Source: Paenibacillus sp. BIC5C1 (GTDB taxonomy: Bacteria; Bacillota; Bacilli; Paenibacillales; Paenibacillaceae). Taken from it: 64,000 nucleotides of DNA. The stretch lies in the NCBI RefSeq assembly GCF_032399705.1, contig NZ_CP135922.1, positions 5,394,001 through 5,458,000 of the forward strand. Direction: 5' to 3'. Below the pieces are notes generated by a model. It made no database searches, had not been told where the DNA came from, and was given only the letters and a program-made list of their open reading frames with translations. This document shows positions 18,074 to 28,226 of the stretch, piece by piece. The position numbers and the translations under genes are program-made. Each line of letters opens with the position of its first letter. The stretch's first letter is position 1.

Positions 18074-18408
18074 GAAAAAAACGAATATTAATAGGCATTT
18101 GTACGGTAGTTGGCTTATTACTACTCAGTGAAATTATCCTTTGGTCTTCGGGAAGAGTTGGATTAATAAACACAGCGAACAGGTTTATCTCTGGCGCTCC
18201 TAATGTTGAAATACAAGGGAAGAGATTATCTTATCAAGGAACTATTCAAACTAGTCTTTCCAATCTAGACGAGTATACATCAAGTGATGAAGGTGAACCT
18301 CTGTATAAAGCCAAGGGTACACCACCAAATCCACCATGGATATATGTAAAAAAGGATTTGAATACTTTTTTCCGTTATAAAATTCCACATGTACCTTGGC
18401 GAATATAA
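18070..18408 (+). CDS. Single-pass membrane/exported protein, unknown
   Basis: 112 residues, one N-terminal membrane segment (ILIGICTVVGLLLLSEIILW, about 5-24) and a polar external part with a proline-rich stretch (KGTPPNPPWIYVKKD). The start ATG at 18070 overlaps the previous stop codon and has AAAGGAGATC upstream, so it is translationally coupled to the C39-like gene. No family recognised. Pairing with a C39-like protein suggests a role in envelope protein or peptide processing, which is a guess. Terminator follows at 18463. Confidence 0.55.
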   Translation: MRKKRILIGICTVVGLLLLSEIILWSSGRVGLINTANRFISGAPNVEIQGKRLSYQGTIQTSLSNLDEYTSSDEGEPLYKAKGTPPNPPWIYVKKDLNTFFRYKIPHVPWRI

Positions 18409-18462
18409 TCTAGATAGGAACTAAACATATTTCCCCTCTCACATTAATGATTTTATAAGATA

Positions 18463-18492
18463 AATAAAGAGCGCCGCTTGGCGCACTTTATT
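18463..18492 (+). terminator. Rho-independent terminator
   Basis: AATAAAG-a-GCGCC loop GGCGC-a-CTTTATT hairpin with T-rich ends, after the small membrane protein gene. Confidence 0.75.
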
Positions 18493-18525
18493 TGTAAATT
18501 CTATAATCCTCTATACTAATCCCCA

Positions 18526-18554
18526 TTGACACCCCCTCCAAAAAAGTCTATCCT
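18526..18554 (+). promoter_or_regulatory. Sigma-A promoter of the TetR gene
   Basis: TTGACA (18526-18531), 17-bp spacer, TATCCT (18549-18554). The start codon is 40 bp further on. Confidence 0.6.
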
Positions 18555-18594
18555 AATAACGAACCAACCATTCACTATTAAGGAGTCGTTCCCG

Positions 18595-19206
18595 ATGGTG
18601 CAAGCCAAGAAAGACGAAGTCAGGAAAGAGATTGAATATGCGGCGCTCAAAGTCTTTTTTGAAAAAGGCTATGCGGATGCCAAGATGAGCGATATCGCGG
18701 ATGAGATCAATATTTCCGTGGGCAATATCTATACTTATTTTAAGAATAAAAAAGAACTCTTCTACGCCGTCGTGCCACCGGATCTGGTGGATTATCTGAA
18801 GAATGTGTTGGTGGATACGATTCACTTTGATAATCAAACCCTGTTCGAGGAAGCAGATAGCGAGCGAAAGTCGGCGCTGTTGCAGGAACAGGTGGATGTA
18901 TTGCGTAAATATCGGAATCAGATCGTCATTATCTTCGAAAAGAATAAAGGTACGATTTACACCAACGCCAAGAACGAACTTGTCGAGCTAATGATTGAAA
19001 CCAAGAAGGCCTATCTGAAGAATCAATATAAACGGTATGAGATTGGCACCGAGGAGAACTTGATCTTGCTGAACATTCTCGCGCATAATGTGATCGACAT
19101 GAACCTTGATCTATTAAAGCGAGATATGAGTGAGGACAGCCGGAAGCAAATATTTGAAGCGTTGTATGTATACAGACTGTACGGTATGAAGAGCCTCAAC
19201 GAATAA
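18595..19206 (+). CDS. TetR/AcrR-family transcriptional regulator
   Basis: 203 residues from the ATG at 18595 (AAGGAG nine nt upstream). The TetR HTH is clear at about 10-58: EIEYAALKVFFEKGY, MSDIADEINISVGNIYTYF and NKKELFYAVV. The C-terminal 140 residues form the ligand-binding helical domain and match no family strongly. It is followed by an amidohydrolase gene on the same strand, and a 25-bp palindrome between them (19316-19340) is the likely operator. The ligand is presumably a substrate or product of the amidohydrolase. Confidence 0.9.
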   Translation: MVQAKKDEVRKEIEYAALKVFFEKGYADAKMSDIADEINISVGNIYTYFKNKKELFYAVVPPDLVDYLKNVLVDTIHFDNQTLFEEADSERKSALLQEQVDVLRKYRNQIVIIFEKNKGTIYTNAKNELVELMIETKKAYLKNQYKRYEIGTEENLILLNILAHNVIDMNLDLLKRDMSEDSRKQIFEALYVYRLYGMKSLNE

Positions 19207-19315
19207 CGCTCCATCTCATCACTTATCTAGGTAGCCAAAGCGTGCAGATCATATCAACTCCAATTGGTTTGCACGCGAAAAAACTTAATCATAGATCAGC
19301 CTATTTTTTTGACCT

Positions 19316-19340
19316 AAAAATGAATTAATTATTCATTTTT
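19316..19340. promoter_or_regulatory. Palindromic operator, probably for the TetR protein
   Basis: Perfect inverted repeat of AAAAATGAAT and ATTCATTTTT around TAATT. It sits between TTGACC (19309-19314) and the amidohydrolase start at 19403, over the promoter spacer, a typical TetR repression site. Confidence 0.6.
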
Positions 19341-19402
19341 GAAAAAGGATCATCGTTACCCTAACCACTCACCTCACCCACATTCTAAGGAGGAACCACC
19401 AT

Positions 19403-20725
19403 ATGAACACCGCTTACGCATTGAAAAACGTCAATCTGATCCACGGCGACTCAAGCCGCAATCTGCAAAAAAACATGACGATTCTCGTCAATGAACAAGG
19501 TCTTATTCAGGACATCGGCCGAGATCATGAACTCAATATCCCAAGTCACTACACAACAATCGACCTCTCAGGAAAATACGTAATGCCAGGACTGATCAAC
19601 GCCCACGTGCACCTCTTTGCAGATGGTAAACCATTCAGTCTTTCGGTCAGTGAAGGTTTGTTGCAGTTTGCCTATGATCGGATATTGAACACCAAATTTG
19701 GTAGAAACGTTTTGAAAAAACGCATGAAACGCAACGCGCTGACCGCACTCCATGCGGGTGTAACAACGATGCGCAGTGTGGGAGAATTCTTTTACACGGA
19801 CGTCCAGCTGCGGGATGAGATTAACAACGGTGAAGTTGTCGGCCCTAATCTGCTTGTCTCCGGGTTCTTCCTAAGTGTCACGGGCGGACATGGTGCCCCA
19901 TTCCTCGCTCTGGTAGGCGATTCCCCGTGGGAAGCACGGAAAAATGTACGACTGAATGTGAAACACGGCGTGGATCTGATCAAAATCTGTGTGACGGGTG
20001 GCGTGACGGATGCGAAAATGGTTGGCGAAGCTGGACGTTTACAGATGACGGTGGAGGAAGTTGCGGCGATCTGCGATGAAGCGCATAAGATTGGCCTGCG
20101 GGTGGCAGCGCATGTGGAAAGCACGGAAGGCGTAAGAGTTGCGTTACAAGGTGGCGTCGATACGATTGAGCACGGTTCGGAGATGGATGACGAAATCATT
20201 CGTTTATACAAAAATAATCCCAATGCCCTGAATGGCTACACCGCACTCATCCCCACCCTGCAAGCCGCCTATCCATCCGCTTCACTGGATACCAGCGTAA
20301 CGAAGGTAAGTGCAACGGTAAAAGAGAATTCCAGACTGGTCTATGATTCCATGCTCAAGGGCGTCAAGCAAGCAATCGAAAACGACATCACCATTGGGAT
20401 CGGCACCGACGCCGCCATGCCTTACGTGACTCACTATGATATGTGGAGAGAGATGGACCACTACATGAGACAGGCCAACCTGAACAACAAGCAGGTCATT
20501 GACATGGTGACTCGAACTAATGCGAAGATCCTCGGTGTTGACGATGTTACAGGGACGGTGGATATCGGGAAACATGCTGATCTGATTGTCATGGAGCAAA
20601 ATCCGCTGGAACATATTGATGCCTTGTCGGATATCTCTATGGTCATGGTCAAAGGAAATCTAATTCAAACACCATCTGTCACCAAAATCAAAGAAGTCGA
20701 CGATGTTCTAAACTCAGTTTGGTGA
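19403..20725 (+). CDS. Metal-dependent amidohydrolase, imidazolonepropionase/prolidase-like
   Basis: 440-residue cytosolic hydrolase of the amidohydrolase superfamily (TIM barrel with flanking beta-sandwich). Metal ligands visible in order: HVHLF (HxH after PGLINA), the bridging lysine in LIKICVTGG, histidines in AAHVES and DTIEHGS, and the aspartate in GIGTDAA. The C-terminal GKHADLIVMEQNP is typical. This subtype covers Xaa-Pro dipeptidases, carboxypeptidases and lactonase/organophosphate-type enzymes, so the substrate is open. Excellent TAAGGAGG site. It follows a TetR gene and operator, suggesting induction by its substrate. Its end overlaps by 12 bp with the convergent HicB-like gene. 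Confidence 0.9.
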   Translation: MNTAYALKNVNLIHGDSSRNLQKNMTILVNEQGLIQDIGRDHELNIPSHYTTIDLSGKYVMPGLINAHVHLFADGKPFSLSVSEGLLQFAYDRILNTKFGRNVLKKRMKRNALTALHAGVTTMRSVGEFFYTDVQLRDEINNGEVVGPNLLVSGFFLSVTGGHGAPFLALVGDSPWEARKNVRLNVKHGVDLIKICVTGGVTDAKMVGEAGRLQMTVEEVAAICDEAHKIGLRVAAHVESTEGVRVALQGGVDTIEHGSEMDDEIIRLYKNNPNALNGYTALIPTLQAAYPSASLDTSVTKVSATVKENSRLVYDSMLKGVKQAIENDITIGIGTDAAMPYVTHYDMWREMDHYMRQANLNNKQVIDMVTRTNAKILGVDDVTGTVDIGKHADLIVMEQNPLEHIDALSDISMVMVKGNLIQTPSVTKIKEVDDVLNSVW

Positions 20726-21052
20726 ATTCAGGAGTGAAATCACGCTTGGTATATTGGTCAATTGCTTTTCCATTATATGCGGGAGTACCCTTGGGGCCAT
20801 CTCCAAATGGATACTCACTTCAATTAAATAAGCTTTGTCATTTGATTCAACTACCTGAGGCATTGTCTGAGGAGGCGGAAGTTTTTCCACGGGTACTTCA
20901 TCTATAAATAAAGCAAGTGCTTCTTTGGCCATCATCAATGCCTCTTCTATGGAATCCCCCCAGGTAAGGCAACCCGGCAGATCGGGGAACGAAACATTAA
21001 TTCCGTCGTCAGCAAAATTAAAAATCGCATAGTATTGGTAGGTTCGAATCAT
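20714..21052 (-). CDS. Orphan HicB-like antitoxin-fold protein
   Basis: 112 residues. The N-terminal 50 match the HicB fold: YYAIFNFADDGINVSFPDLPGC, then SIEEALMMAKEALALFID, a partial RNase H-like domain. HicB antitoxins normally end in a ribbon-helix-helix or HTH, but here the C-terminus is a short polar tail without one. No HicA toxin was found in the 170 bp upstream nor downstream, where the amidohydrolase converges and overlaps. The start has AAAGGAGATG. It could be a solo HicB with a different role, or the remainder of a decayed toxin-antitoxin pair. Confidence 0.8.
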   Translation of the reverse strand: MIRTYQYYAIFNFADDGINVSFPDLPGCLTWGDSIEEALMMAKEALALFIDEVPVEKLPPPQTMPQVVESNDKAYLIEVSIHLEMAPRVLPHIMEKQLTNIPSVISLLNSPN

Positions 21053-21220
21053 ATGAGGACATCTCCTTTATTTTGTTTGTGGGACCTGCGCACTTGAACC
21101 CCATCCGTATACGTGCAGACGTTCCTTTCATCACTGGATTATTATCATAACGTACAAGTTCAGGTAAAGCACCGCTTTTTCTATCAGTTACCGCTTGGTT
21201 CCCCCATCTAAACATACAGC

Positions 21221-21258
21221 AAAAAGTCTTTCAGATCATATCCGAAAGACTTGTTTTT
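21221..21258 (-). terminator. Terminator of the guanidine/allophanate operon
   Basis: AAGTCTTTC and GAAAGACTT pair around an 11-nt loop, with a T-run on the minus strand, 33 bp after the allophanate hydrolase stop codon. Confidence 0.8.
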
Positions 21259-21290
21259 GACACCTTATTTATTTATATCGCTAATCCCAC

Positions 21291-23033
21291 TCAAGATATA
21301 ACCCTTGTCTCAATCCACTCTCTCCATCCGCCCGAGTCACTGATCTTCTCGGCACCTTCCGCAACGTAGGCCTCACAGACAAATCCGCTCACACTTCTGC
21401 CATCGATTAGCTCGACTTGACCGATGCCAAGCGGGGCGGGGATCGACGCGGTGAAGGCTCCAAACGAGGCGCGCGGCATATCCCACAGCTCGACTTCAAT
21501 GGATGTGCCGCCTGTTACTGTGCGCACAAGACCAGGCTTGGCTGGCGTGGTGGGCAGTGCATACATCTCATACACAGGCGCCGTCAGCGACTCTTCCCGG
21601 AATACGGCACCGAGTCCAGTCATCTGGGGTTCCAGTGGCATTCCGCGCAGGTGAAGTCCGCACACGGCAACCGTAATGACATCTTCCTGCTGAAGCAGAA
21701 GTTCAGATGCCACGATGATATTCGCTTCTTCTTCCGGCCGGGCAAACAGCGTTATACCAAAAGGAAGCCCTTCCTCTGCCCAGCCTGCGGGAATCGCCAC
21801 GGCACTCAGATCAAGCAGATTGCAATGGTTGGTGTACAGTCCCATCTTGCTGTTCGTTTCGATCGGATTCGCAATCACCTGCTCGCGGGTCCAGGTTCCC
21901 CCGCATGTCGGCAGAATCAGCACGGCATCCTCCAGCAAAGTCGCCGTGTGCCGCCGAATCTCTGCCAATCGATGCTGAGCCTTGAACAAGGCTGAAGCGG
22001 TAAAGGCTTCTTTTTTCCCAGACTCCAGTACCGTCTTCGTAACCGGAAAGACCGCTTCCCCATGTGCCTCCACATATTCATCCAGATCAGACCAGCGCTC
22101 CGCAACCAAAGGACCTTCGTACAGAAGCGCTGCCGCTTCCTGTAGCATGGCAATATCGATCTCTTTCACAGCTACACCGGATGCTAGAATGGCTTCTTTC
22201 TTCCGGTTCCATGCCTCTTCATACGCTATAGCATAAGGGCCATAGAATTCGAGTGCATTGGACGGCAGCAAAAAGGTACGCGGCATCTCCCCTCGACTCA
22301 ACGGGCGATGCACAGAATACGGATCTTGCACATCCACACCCCGCACCACCTCGTCCACGCACTGTGTATCGGCCAGTTCATGAGCGAATACGGTGACGCA
22401 ATCGATGCTGCGACAAGCGGGAATAACTCCAGCCGAAGGCCATGCACCCACCGCCGGCTTATATCCAACAAGATTATTCAGCGCTGCTGGCACACGTCCT
22501 GATCCGGCGGTATCCGTTCCGAGAGCAAACGCCGCCTGACCAGACGCTACCGCTATGGCCGATCCCGAACTGGAGCCTCCGCTGATCAGCTCGGGACGAA
22601 GCGCATTATGTGTATCGCCATACGGACTTCTTGTGCCTACAAGTCCGGTGGCGAACTGATCCAGATTGCATTTCCCCACCGGAATGGCACCTGCAGCAAT
22701 AAGTCTTTCTACCACGGTCGCATGGCGATCCGGGACATAAGCGTAGTCTGGACAAGCCGCCGTAACCGTCCAAGCGGCTACCTCAATATTGTCTTTGATG
22801 GCAAACGGAATGCCCCAAAGCGGGCAATCCTCCGGTTTCATCAGCGCAAGTCGATCCAGGAACGGCTGAATCCGTTCAAGGGTCGGCGGCAGAATCCAGA
22901 TGTTACGATCCCGGGCATGCTCTGCCCGCTGGATAATAGCCTCGATCACATCCTGTGGGGTGAAGTGGCGATGGCGATAAGCTTTTTGCAAGTTAGGTAC
23001 GGTGAATTGCCCTGGTACAGATGATTGGTTCAT
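21291..23033 (-). CDS. atzF: Allophanate hydrolase
   Basis: 580-residue cytosolic amidase that splits allophanate into two ammonia and two CO2. Amidase-signature residues are visible: lysine in PFAIKDNIEVAA (about 78), the serine pair in ISGGSSSGSAIAVASG and TDTAGSGRVPAAL. The C-terminal 130 residues (from about GLHLRGMPLEPQMTGLGA) form the extra allophanate-hydrolase domain, which fits the AtzF length of about 600. Start ATG 23033 overlaps the carboxylase stop codon as ATGA, so translation is coupled. It is the last gene of the riboswitch-controlled operon and completes nitrogen release. Confidence 0.95.
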   Translation of the reverse strand: MNQSSVPGQFTVPNLQKAYRHRHFTPQDVIEAIIQRAEHARDRNIWILPPTLERIQPFLDRLALMKPEDCPLWGIPFAIKDNIEVAAWTVTAACPDYAYVPDRHATVVERLIAAGAIPVGKCNLDQFATGLVGTRSPYGDTHNALRPELISGGSSSGSAIAVASGQAAFALGTDTAGSGRVPAALNNLVGYKPAVGAWPSAGVIPACRSIDCVTVFAHELADTQCVDEVVRGVDVQDPYSVHRPLSRGEMPRTFLLPSNALEFYGPYAIAYEEAWNRKKEAILASGVAVKEIDIAMLQEAAALLYEGPLVAERWSDLDEYVEAHGEAVFPVTKTVLESGKKEAFTASALFKAQHRLAEIRRHTATLLEDAVLILPTCGGTWTREQVIANPIETNSKMGLYTNHCNLLDLSAVAIPAGWAEEGLPFGITLFARPEEEANIIVASELLLQQEDVITVAVCGLHLRGMPLEPQMTGLGAVFREESLTAPVYEMYALPTTPAKPGLVRTVTGGTSIEVELWDMPRASFGAFTASIPAPLGIGQVELIDGRSVSGFVCEAYVAEGAEKISDSGGWREWIETRVIS

Positions 23034-26000
23034 GACGCATTCACCTCTTCTACAGGATATATAGCTGCAATGCAGTCCCCGGCACGAACCTGGTCCCCTG
23101 ATGAGACATAGATGGAAGCGACAATTCCGTCATAAGGTGCCTTTTGCGGGAACTCCATTTTCATACTTTCTTCTATTATAATGTCTTCGCCTTGGAGTAC
23201 CTTCTGACCCACTTCCACAAGCACCTTCCATACACTGCCGGACATCGAACTGTTCACTTCCAGACTTCCTTCGGGCAAAGCCTCTTGCTCCGCCGCACTC
23301 GCACCTTCCGGTTCGGACACATGTTCTGCGATGCCAAGCTCCTTCCAGTACTCCCGCTCCTGCTGGAATGCAGCCTGCTGTGAATCCCGGAAACGTGCGG
23401 AAGGCTCCTGAATCTCTTCCAGCCAGCTGAGATATTCACCCAGATTGAACGTTGTCTCTTCCACGTCAACCACCATCTGCCCGCGCGGGAAGTCCTCTCT
23501 CATCTGCAACAGCTCCTCCTTGGATACCGGATAGAACTGAATCTGATCGAAGAAACGCAGCAACCACGGTTTGCCCTGCTGGAAGTTGGTTGTCTCTCTG
23601 AATTTGTTCCACATCTGGATCGTACGACCGACAAATTGATATCCACCCGGCCCCTCCATGCCATAAATGCACAGGTACGCGCCGCCAATGCCAACCGCAT
23701 TCTCCGGTGTCCATGTGCGTGCAGGATTATATTTGGTCGTCACCAGACGATGACGCGGATCAAGCGGTACAGCTACTGGCGCTCCGAGATATACGTCACC
23801 CAGTCCCATCACCAGATAGGATGCGTTAAATACCACTTCAGCGACTTCTTCCAGCGAGCCGAATCCGTTCATGCGACGAATGAATTCCAGATTACTGGGG
23901 CACCAAGGCGCATCCGGGCGTACATTTTGCTGGTAACGTTCAATCGCCAGTTGGGTGGCCGGATCATCCCAGGACAGCGGCAGCTTCACAATCCGGGATG
24001 GCACTTCAATTGAATCCAGCGACGGCAATTGCAGATCCAGTTCCATAATGATCGCTGCGGCTTCCTTCACCGTCATTCGGGTGCTGTCCAGATGAATCTG
24101 CAAGGAGCGAATGCCCGGTGTCATCTCGATGAACGGTATCAGTCCACTGTCACGCACCGTTTGCATTAAAACATAGACCTGGAAGCGATACAGAAGATCC
24201 AGTTCCCGATCTCCATATTCAATCAGAATATTCTCGTCACCAGAGCAACGAATACCGATCTTGAACCGACGTCCCTGCTCCTCATAAGCGAGAATTGGCA
24301 TATAGGCGTCAGAAGAAATATCCAACAGTTTCGGCAAAGAAAGACGTTCGCCCCCCTCGATCAATGCATCGAGATAGGTATGCTGTGCATCCCGGAGCTG
24401 CTCGGCTTCCTCCACTGTGATCAGCCTAAACTTTATTTTGTCGCCCGGAGACAGCTGTCCGACTTTCCAGAATTCCGCCGACGCCGTTGTCACCGGACAT
24501 ACGAATCCTCCCAGACTCGGTCCATCCGGCCCCAAAAGAATTGGCATATCTCCGGTCAGATCAAGTGCCCCAACCGCATAGGCATTATCATGAATGTTGG
24601 ATGGATGAAGCCCGGCGTCTCCGCCATCTTCTCTTGCCCACAGCGGCTTAGGGCCAATCAAACGCACGCCTGTACGTGAGCTGTTAAAATGAACTTCCCA
24701 CTCCGTCTCCGTCAACTGCTCCAAATATTCCTGTAAAAGATATTCCTGCGTGCAGTGAGGCCCCGGAATAACACCAATCATCCAGTTATGGGTTAATTCC
24801 GGTTGTTGATGAAGAGAGAGCGGCTGCAAAACAGTTTTCTGTTGCTGGCCTTGCTGCACTTGTTGCTGCATTCCCTCTGGCTTAGACTGCTGCACTTGCT
24901 CTTGCTCCTGATTCCGCTGCTGACTTTGCTGTTGCTCCTGCTGCCGCTCTGGATGAACTCGCAATACCGCTCCCGTTCGCAGTGCACTGCCCGTATGCCC
25001 GCCGAACTCCCCCAGAGTAAAGGTTGACGCACTGCCCAGCGTCAGCGGCATATCCAGTCCCCCAGAGACAAGCAGGTAACCCCGCATGCCGACCACAGCT
25101 TCACCCAGAACTAAAGTAGAACCCTGAGCCGCAAGTGTGGGTGTGTAGAGCGGAATCGGTGTTCCATCCAGCGTTGCAGACATATCCGCACCTGTCAGGC
25201 AGAATGTCATTTCATCACGGAAGCGGTACGAGCCTCCGCGCAAAGTCATTTCCAGCCCCGCCGCACCTTCATCATTACCTAGCAGACGATTGCCGATTCG
25301 AAACGCAAGCGAATCCATCGGACCCGAAGGCGGTACGCCGATATCCCAATATCCTTTACGGCCCGGATAATCCTGCACCGTAGTCTGAATCCCGCCGTCC
25401 AGCACTTCAATGGCATGCTCTGCCGGACTGAATCCAGCGAGCATGTTCGTATATACCAACCCTTCCCGAAAAGGCTCCGTATCCAGAAACGCCTGAATGT
25501 AAGTCTGGTTGGTGGTTATGCCATATACTCGCAATGCAGCGAGTGCTTCAATCATGCTCTCAATGGCGGCCTGTCTGGATTCGGCATGCACGATTACCTT
25601 GGCCAGCATTGGATCATACAGGGTTGTCACTTGTACACCACTGCGAATCCACGTTTCCACCCGAACATGTTCGGGCCACACGACAGCATCGATCCGGCCA
25701 TCACTCGGGCGAAAATCATGCAAACAATCCTCCGCATACAGTCGCACCTGCAAACTGTGGCCTTGCGGCTGATGAACCAGAGCCGCCAGATTTTCCATCT
25801 CTCCGGCTGCTTCCCGAACCATCCATTCAACCAGATCAATGCCCAGCACCTCTTCCGTTACCCCATGCTCAACCTGTAGCCGGGTGTTTACCTCCAGGAA
25901 ATAAAACTGTGTTGTCTCCGGGTCATACAGGAATTCGACCGTACCCGCACTGCGATATCCTGCTGTCGCAGCAAGCCTTCTGGCACTTTCATGCATGGCG

Positions 26001-26755
26001 CTTCGCGTTGCTTCCGGCAGGTTCGGTGCCGGGGTCTCTTCAATAATCTTCTGATTCCGACGTTGTACGGAACAATCCCGTTCACCCAGTGCCACCGCTT
26101 CTCCAAAAGAATTACCGAAGACTTGCACCTCGACATGTCTTGCTCTTGCGATATACTTTTCCAGAAACACGCCGCCATCGTTAAAATTCGCAACGGCCAG
26201 TCGGGTTACCGAATCGTATGCCTCTTGCAACGCTTGTTCATCCGTGCAGATGCGCATCCCGATCCCGCCGCCACCGGCGGTGCTCTTGAGCATAACGGGA
26301 TAACCAATCGCAGCAGCCTGTTCCATCGCCACCTCCAGCGATGGCACCAGCCCCGTACCCGGAAGTAACGGCACAGACGCCTGTTCCGCAATGGAACGCG
26401 CCGTATGTTTCAGGCCAAACAGTTCAATATGCTCCGAAGTTGGTCCAATAAACGTAATTCCCTGCTCTCCGCACGCTCTCGCAAAGGTCGCATTCTCACT
26501 TAGAAATCCGTACCCCGGATGAATTGCATCAGCACCAGCCACCAAGGCCATGTTCAGGATAAGTTCGGCATTCACATAACTCTCCTTCGCCGGGCCATCA
26601 CCGATCAGGATGGATTCATCTGCCAGTTCAACATGCAGACTATCGCGATCTGCTTGGGTGTAGACGGCCACAGAAGCAATGCCCATCTGATGCAACGTAC
26701 GAATGATTCTGACGGCAATCGCTCCGCGATTGGCTATGAGCACTTTTTTAAACAT
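23030..26755 (-). CDS. Biotin-dependent urea/guanidine carboxylase
   Basis: 1241-residue multidomain enzyme that carboxylates its amide substrate using ATP, bicarbonate and biotin. Order: biotin carboxylase (about 1-450, with [15 protein letters not shown] and [15 protein letters not shown]), KipA-like AHS2 domain (from [19 protein letters not shown], about 470-790), KipI-like AHS1 domain (about 810-1020), and biotinyl domain with EESMKMEF near 1200. Context (ykkC guanidine riboswitch, two DUF1989 genes) points to guanidine rather than urea as substrate, giving carboxyguanidine; sequence alone does not separate the two. Odd feature: a glutamine-rich insert of about 45 residues (DNA 24825-24955) splits the AHS2 domain. 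The start overlaps the previous gene by 8 bp. Confidence 0.93.
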   Translation of the reverse strand: MFKKVLIANRGAIAVRIIRTLHQMGIASVAVYTQADRDSLHVELADESILIGDGPAKESYVNAELILNMALVAGADAIHPGYGFLSENATFARACGEQGITFIGPTSEHIELFGLKHTARSIAEQASVPLLPGTGLVPSLEVAMEQAAAIGYPVMLKSTAGGGGIGMRICTDEQALQEAYDSVTRLAVANFNDGGVFLEKYIARARHVEVQVFGNSFGEAVALGERDCSVQRRNQKIIEETPAPNLPEATRSAMHESARRLAATAGYRSAGTVEFLYDPETTQFYFLEVNTRLQVEHGVTEEVLGIDLVEWMVREAAGEMENLAALVHQPQGHSLQVRLYAEDCLHDFRPSDGRIDAVVWPEHVRVETWIRSGVQVTTLYDPMLAKVIVHAESRQAAIESMIEALAALRVYGITTNQTYIQAFLDTEPFREGLVYTNMLAGFSPAEHAIEVLDGGIQTTVQDYPGRKGYWDIGVPPSGPMDSLAFRIGNRLLGNDEGAAGLEMTLRGGSYRFRDEMTFCLTGADMSATLDGTPIPLYTPTLAAQGSTLVLGEAVVGMRGYLLVSGGLDMPLTLGSASTFTLGEFGGHTGSALRTGAVLRVHPERQQEQQQSQQRNQEQEQVQQSKPEGMQQQVQQGQQQKTVLQPLSLHQQPELTHNWMIGVIPGPHCTQEYLLQEYLEQLTETEWEVHFNSSRTGVRLIGPKPLWAREDGGDAGLHPSNIHDNAYAVGALDLTGDMPILLGPDGPSLGGFVCPVTTASAEFWKVGQLSPGDKIKFRLITVEEAEQLRDAQHTYLDALIEGGERLSLPKLLDISSDAYMPILAYEEQGRRFKIGIRCSGDENILIEYGDRELDLLYRFQVYVLMQTVRDSGLIPFIEMTPGIRSLQIHLDSTRMTVKEAAAIIMELDLQLPSLDSIEVPSRIVKLPLSWDDPATQLAIERYQQNVRPDAPWCPSNLEFIRRMNGFGSLEEVAEVVFNASYLVMGLGDVYLGAPVAVPLDPRHRLVTTKYNPARTWTPENAVGIGGAYLCIYGMEGPGGYQFVGRTIQMWNKFRETTNFQQGKPWLLRFFDQIQFYPVSKEELLQMREDFPRGQMVVDVEETTFNLGEYLSWLEEIQEPSARFRDSQQAAFQQEREYWKELGIAEHVSEPEGASAAEQEALPEGSLEVNSSMSGSVWKVLVEVGQKVLQGEDIIIEESMKMEFPQKAPYDGIVASIYVSSGDQVRAGDCIAAIYPVEEVNAS

Positions 26756-27422
26756 GAGAATCGCTCCCTTCTGCTTCCCAGATCAGCACCTGAGCAGGTG
26801 TCGGATTGTATGCATTGCATGGATTGTTAAGCTGTGGACAGTTGCTGATCAACACCGTGACAGGAGCTAGAGCCACCAGTTCTACATACCGCCCTGGTCC
26901 CGATACGCCATCTGCAAATGTGAGCTTGCCTTCGGGTGTAACCGGCACATTCATGAAGAAATTGACGTTGGGAGCCAGATCCCGTTTGGAGAACTCCGGG
27001 CGACTGGACAGCATCAGCATGAACGTATCCCGGCAGTTATGCATCGGCAGCGCATCATGGGAGTACCGAACGGTATTGCTCTGTGCCGAGCAAGCTCCAC
27101 CAATCGTATCGTGTCTGCCACAGGTATCCGCGGTAATCTTAAGCAGTTCCCGACCCGACTCCGCAACCAGCACTGATCCGGTCGTCAGATACAGGTTCTG
27201 CTGTCCAGTAATCGTTTGAATAGCACTATAGTGATCCCCAGGATCTTCCGTAGCATAAAAGAGTGTATCCACCGCCTGATTCCCTTCCAGATCGACAATG
27301 CGGAGTACCTGGCCTGCGGCCAGATCATGAATCCACCCATCCCCTGCCGGGATGATGTGGTCGTAGATCGCTGTGGCGGGTTCCCGTGTGCTCGTGGTCG
27401 CTACAAATGTTGATGTGCTCAT
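26748..27422 (-). CDS. DUF1989 protein, carboxyguanidine deiminase subunit (urea carboxylase-associated)
   Basis: 224-residue member of the DUF1989/urea-carboxylase-associated family. In guanidine-degrading operons two such paralogues form the CgdAB carboxyguanidine deiminase, which converts carboxyguanidine to allophanate and ammonia. Visible family features: [41 protein letters not shown] (cysteine and histidine ligands), a HNCRDTFM motif and [12 protein letters not shown]. The start at 27422 is 1 nt from the previous gene's stop codon. Which subunit (A or B) it is cannot be decided here. Confidence 0.9.
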   Translation of the reverse strand: MSTSTFVATTSTREPATAIYDHIIPAGDGWIHDLAAGQVLRIVDLEGNQAVDTLFYATEDPGDHYSAIQTITGQQNLYLTTGSVLVAESGRELLKITADTCGRHDTIGGACSAQSNTVRYSHDALPMHNCRDTFMLMLSSRPEFSKRDLAPNVNFFMNVPVTPEGKLTFADGVSGPGRYVELVALAPVTVLISNCPQLNNPCNAYNPTPAQVLIWEAEGSDSHV

Positions 27423-27423
27423 A

Positions 27424-28137
27424 TTAATTGGCCCCTTTCAGTAATGATTGTGCTTGCCAGGTATTTTCAAATGCTCTCCGACTCTCCTCACAATGAACAA
27501 GGCAGCGATCATCTTCCTTCACAGGCTCGGCATCACTGAACGTCAGCTCAATAACTGAATCTGGATAACGCCCTTCCGGGTCCAGCGGATTCGGTGTATT
27601 GGATACGACGAGAAGAAGTTCCATTTCCGTGCGAAGCGTTATCGAAGTACCTGCAGTCGGTTGCGATTCGTATCGCATCGTGCCATCCAGCTCACAGACC
27701 ACTTTGGAAAAAAAGTTAACCGGCGTACAGAGATCACGAGGCGTCAGCCGATGTCGATACATCTCTACCACCAGATTCTCATATCCGCTACGGTACCAGT
27801 CATTTCGCTCCTGCTGATAGGTCGTGACTCCATATTTGTGATCCGTACTTCGACGTGTTGTGTATCCCGACAACGTATCATGCCAACCCGTCGTGTCATC
27901 GATAATGGATGCAAGGACACGGCCCTGATCACTCATCAACACATGACCGGATGTCAGATATGCGGTGTGTTGCGCTTTGAGTGAATCCGGCATGTTGTAA
28001 CGTTCGGAAGGATCGGAAGCCTGAAACAGAAGTGTTGTCAGGTTAGCGCGATCCCCCGCTGCTGTCATTCGAATGTTCTTGCCCCGGCTAATGTAACTTG
28101 ACCACTTGCCACCTGCTTGGATGCGAATTGAAGTCAT
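27424..28137 (-). CDS. DUF1989 protein, second carboxyguanidine deiminase subunit
   Basis: 237 residues from the ATG at 28137, which has AGGAGGT at good distance; a longer open frame upstream runs through the riboswitch and is not coding. Family pattern: [51 protein letters not shown] (in place of the partner's CGRHDTIGG) and VNFFSKV. The differing metal/active-site segment suggests the two subunits are not equivalent and must form a heteromer. It is the first gene behind the guanidine riboswitch. Confidence 0.9.
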   Translation of the reverse strand: MTSIRIQAGGKWSSYISRGKNIRMTAAGDRANLTTLLFQASDPSERYNMPDSLKAQHTAYLTSGHVLMSDQGRVLASIIDDTTGWHDTLSGYTTRRSTDHKYGVTTYQQERNDWYRSGYENLVVEMYRHRLTPRDLCTPVNFFSKVVCELDGTMRYESQPTAGTSITLRTEMELLLVVSNTPNPLDPEGRYPDSVIELTFSDAEPVKEDDRCLVHCEESRRAFENTWQAQSLLKGAN

Positions 28138-28170
28138 ATCAGTACCTCCTGTGTAGTAGAAAAAAATATA

Positions 28171-28226
28171 AAAAAGCCCGGGAGAAATACCAAAAATGAA
28201 TTTGGTACATTCTCCCGGGCTTTTTT
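28171..28226 (-). terminator. Riboswitch-controlled intrinsic terminator
   Basis: AAGCCCGGGAGA and TCTCCCGGGCTT form a long stem with T-run on the minus strand. The upstream arm is shared with the 3' end of the ykkC aptamer, so guanidine binding should prevent terminator folding. Confidence 0.9.

Noticed and set aside
21053..21215. Possible HicA toxin upstream of the HicB-like gene
   Set aside because: Frames here lack the HicA double-stranded RNA-binding-like core and the catalytic histidine context.
21417..21995. Plus-strand 192-codon frame opposite allophanate hydrolase
   Set aside because: No motif and no ribosome binding site; the amidase frame is intact on the other strand.
24803..25027. 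Leucine-rich plus-strand frame resembling a membrane peptide
   Set aside because: It is the reverse reading of the glutamine-rich codons in the carboxylase (CAG/CAA become CTG/TTG).
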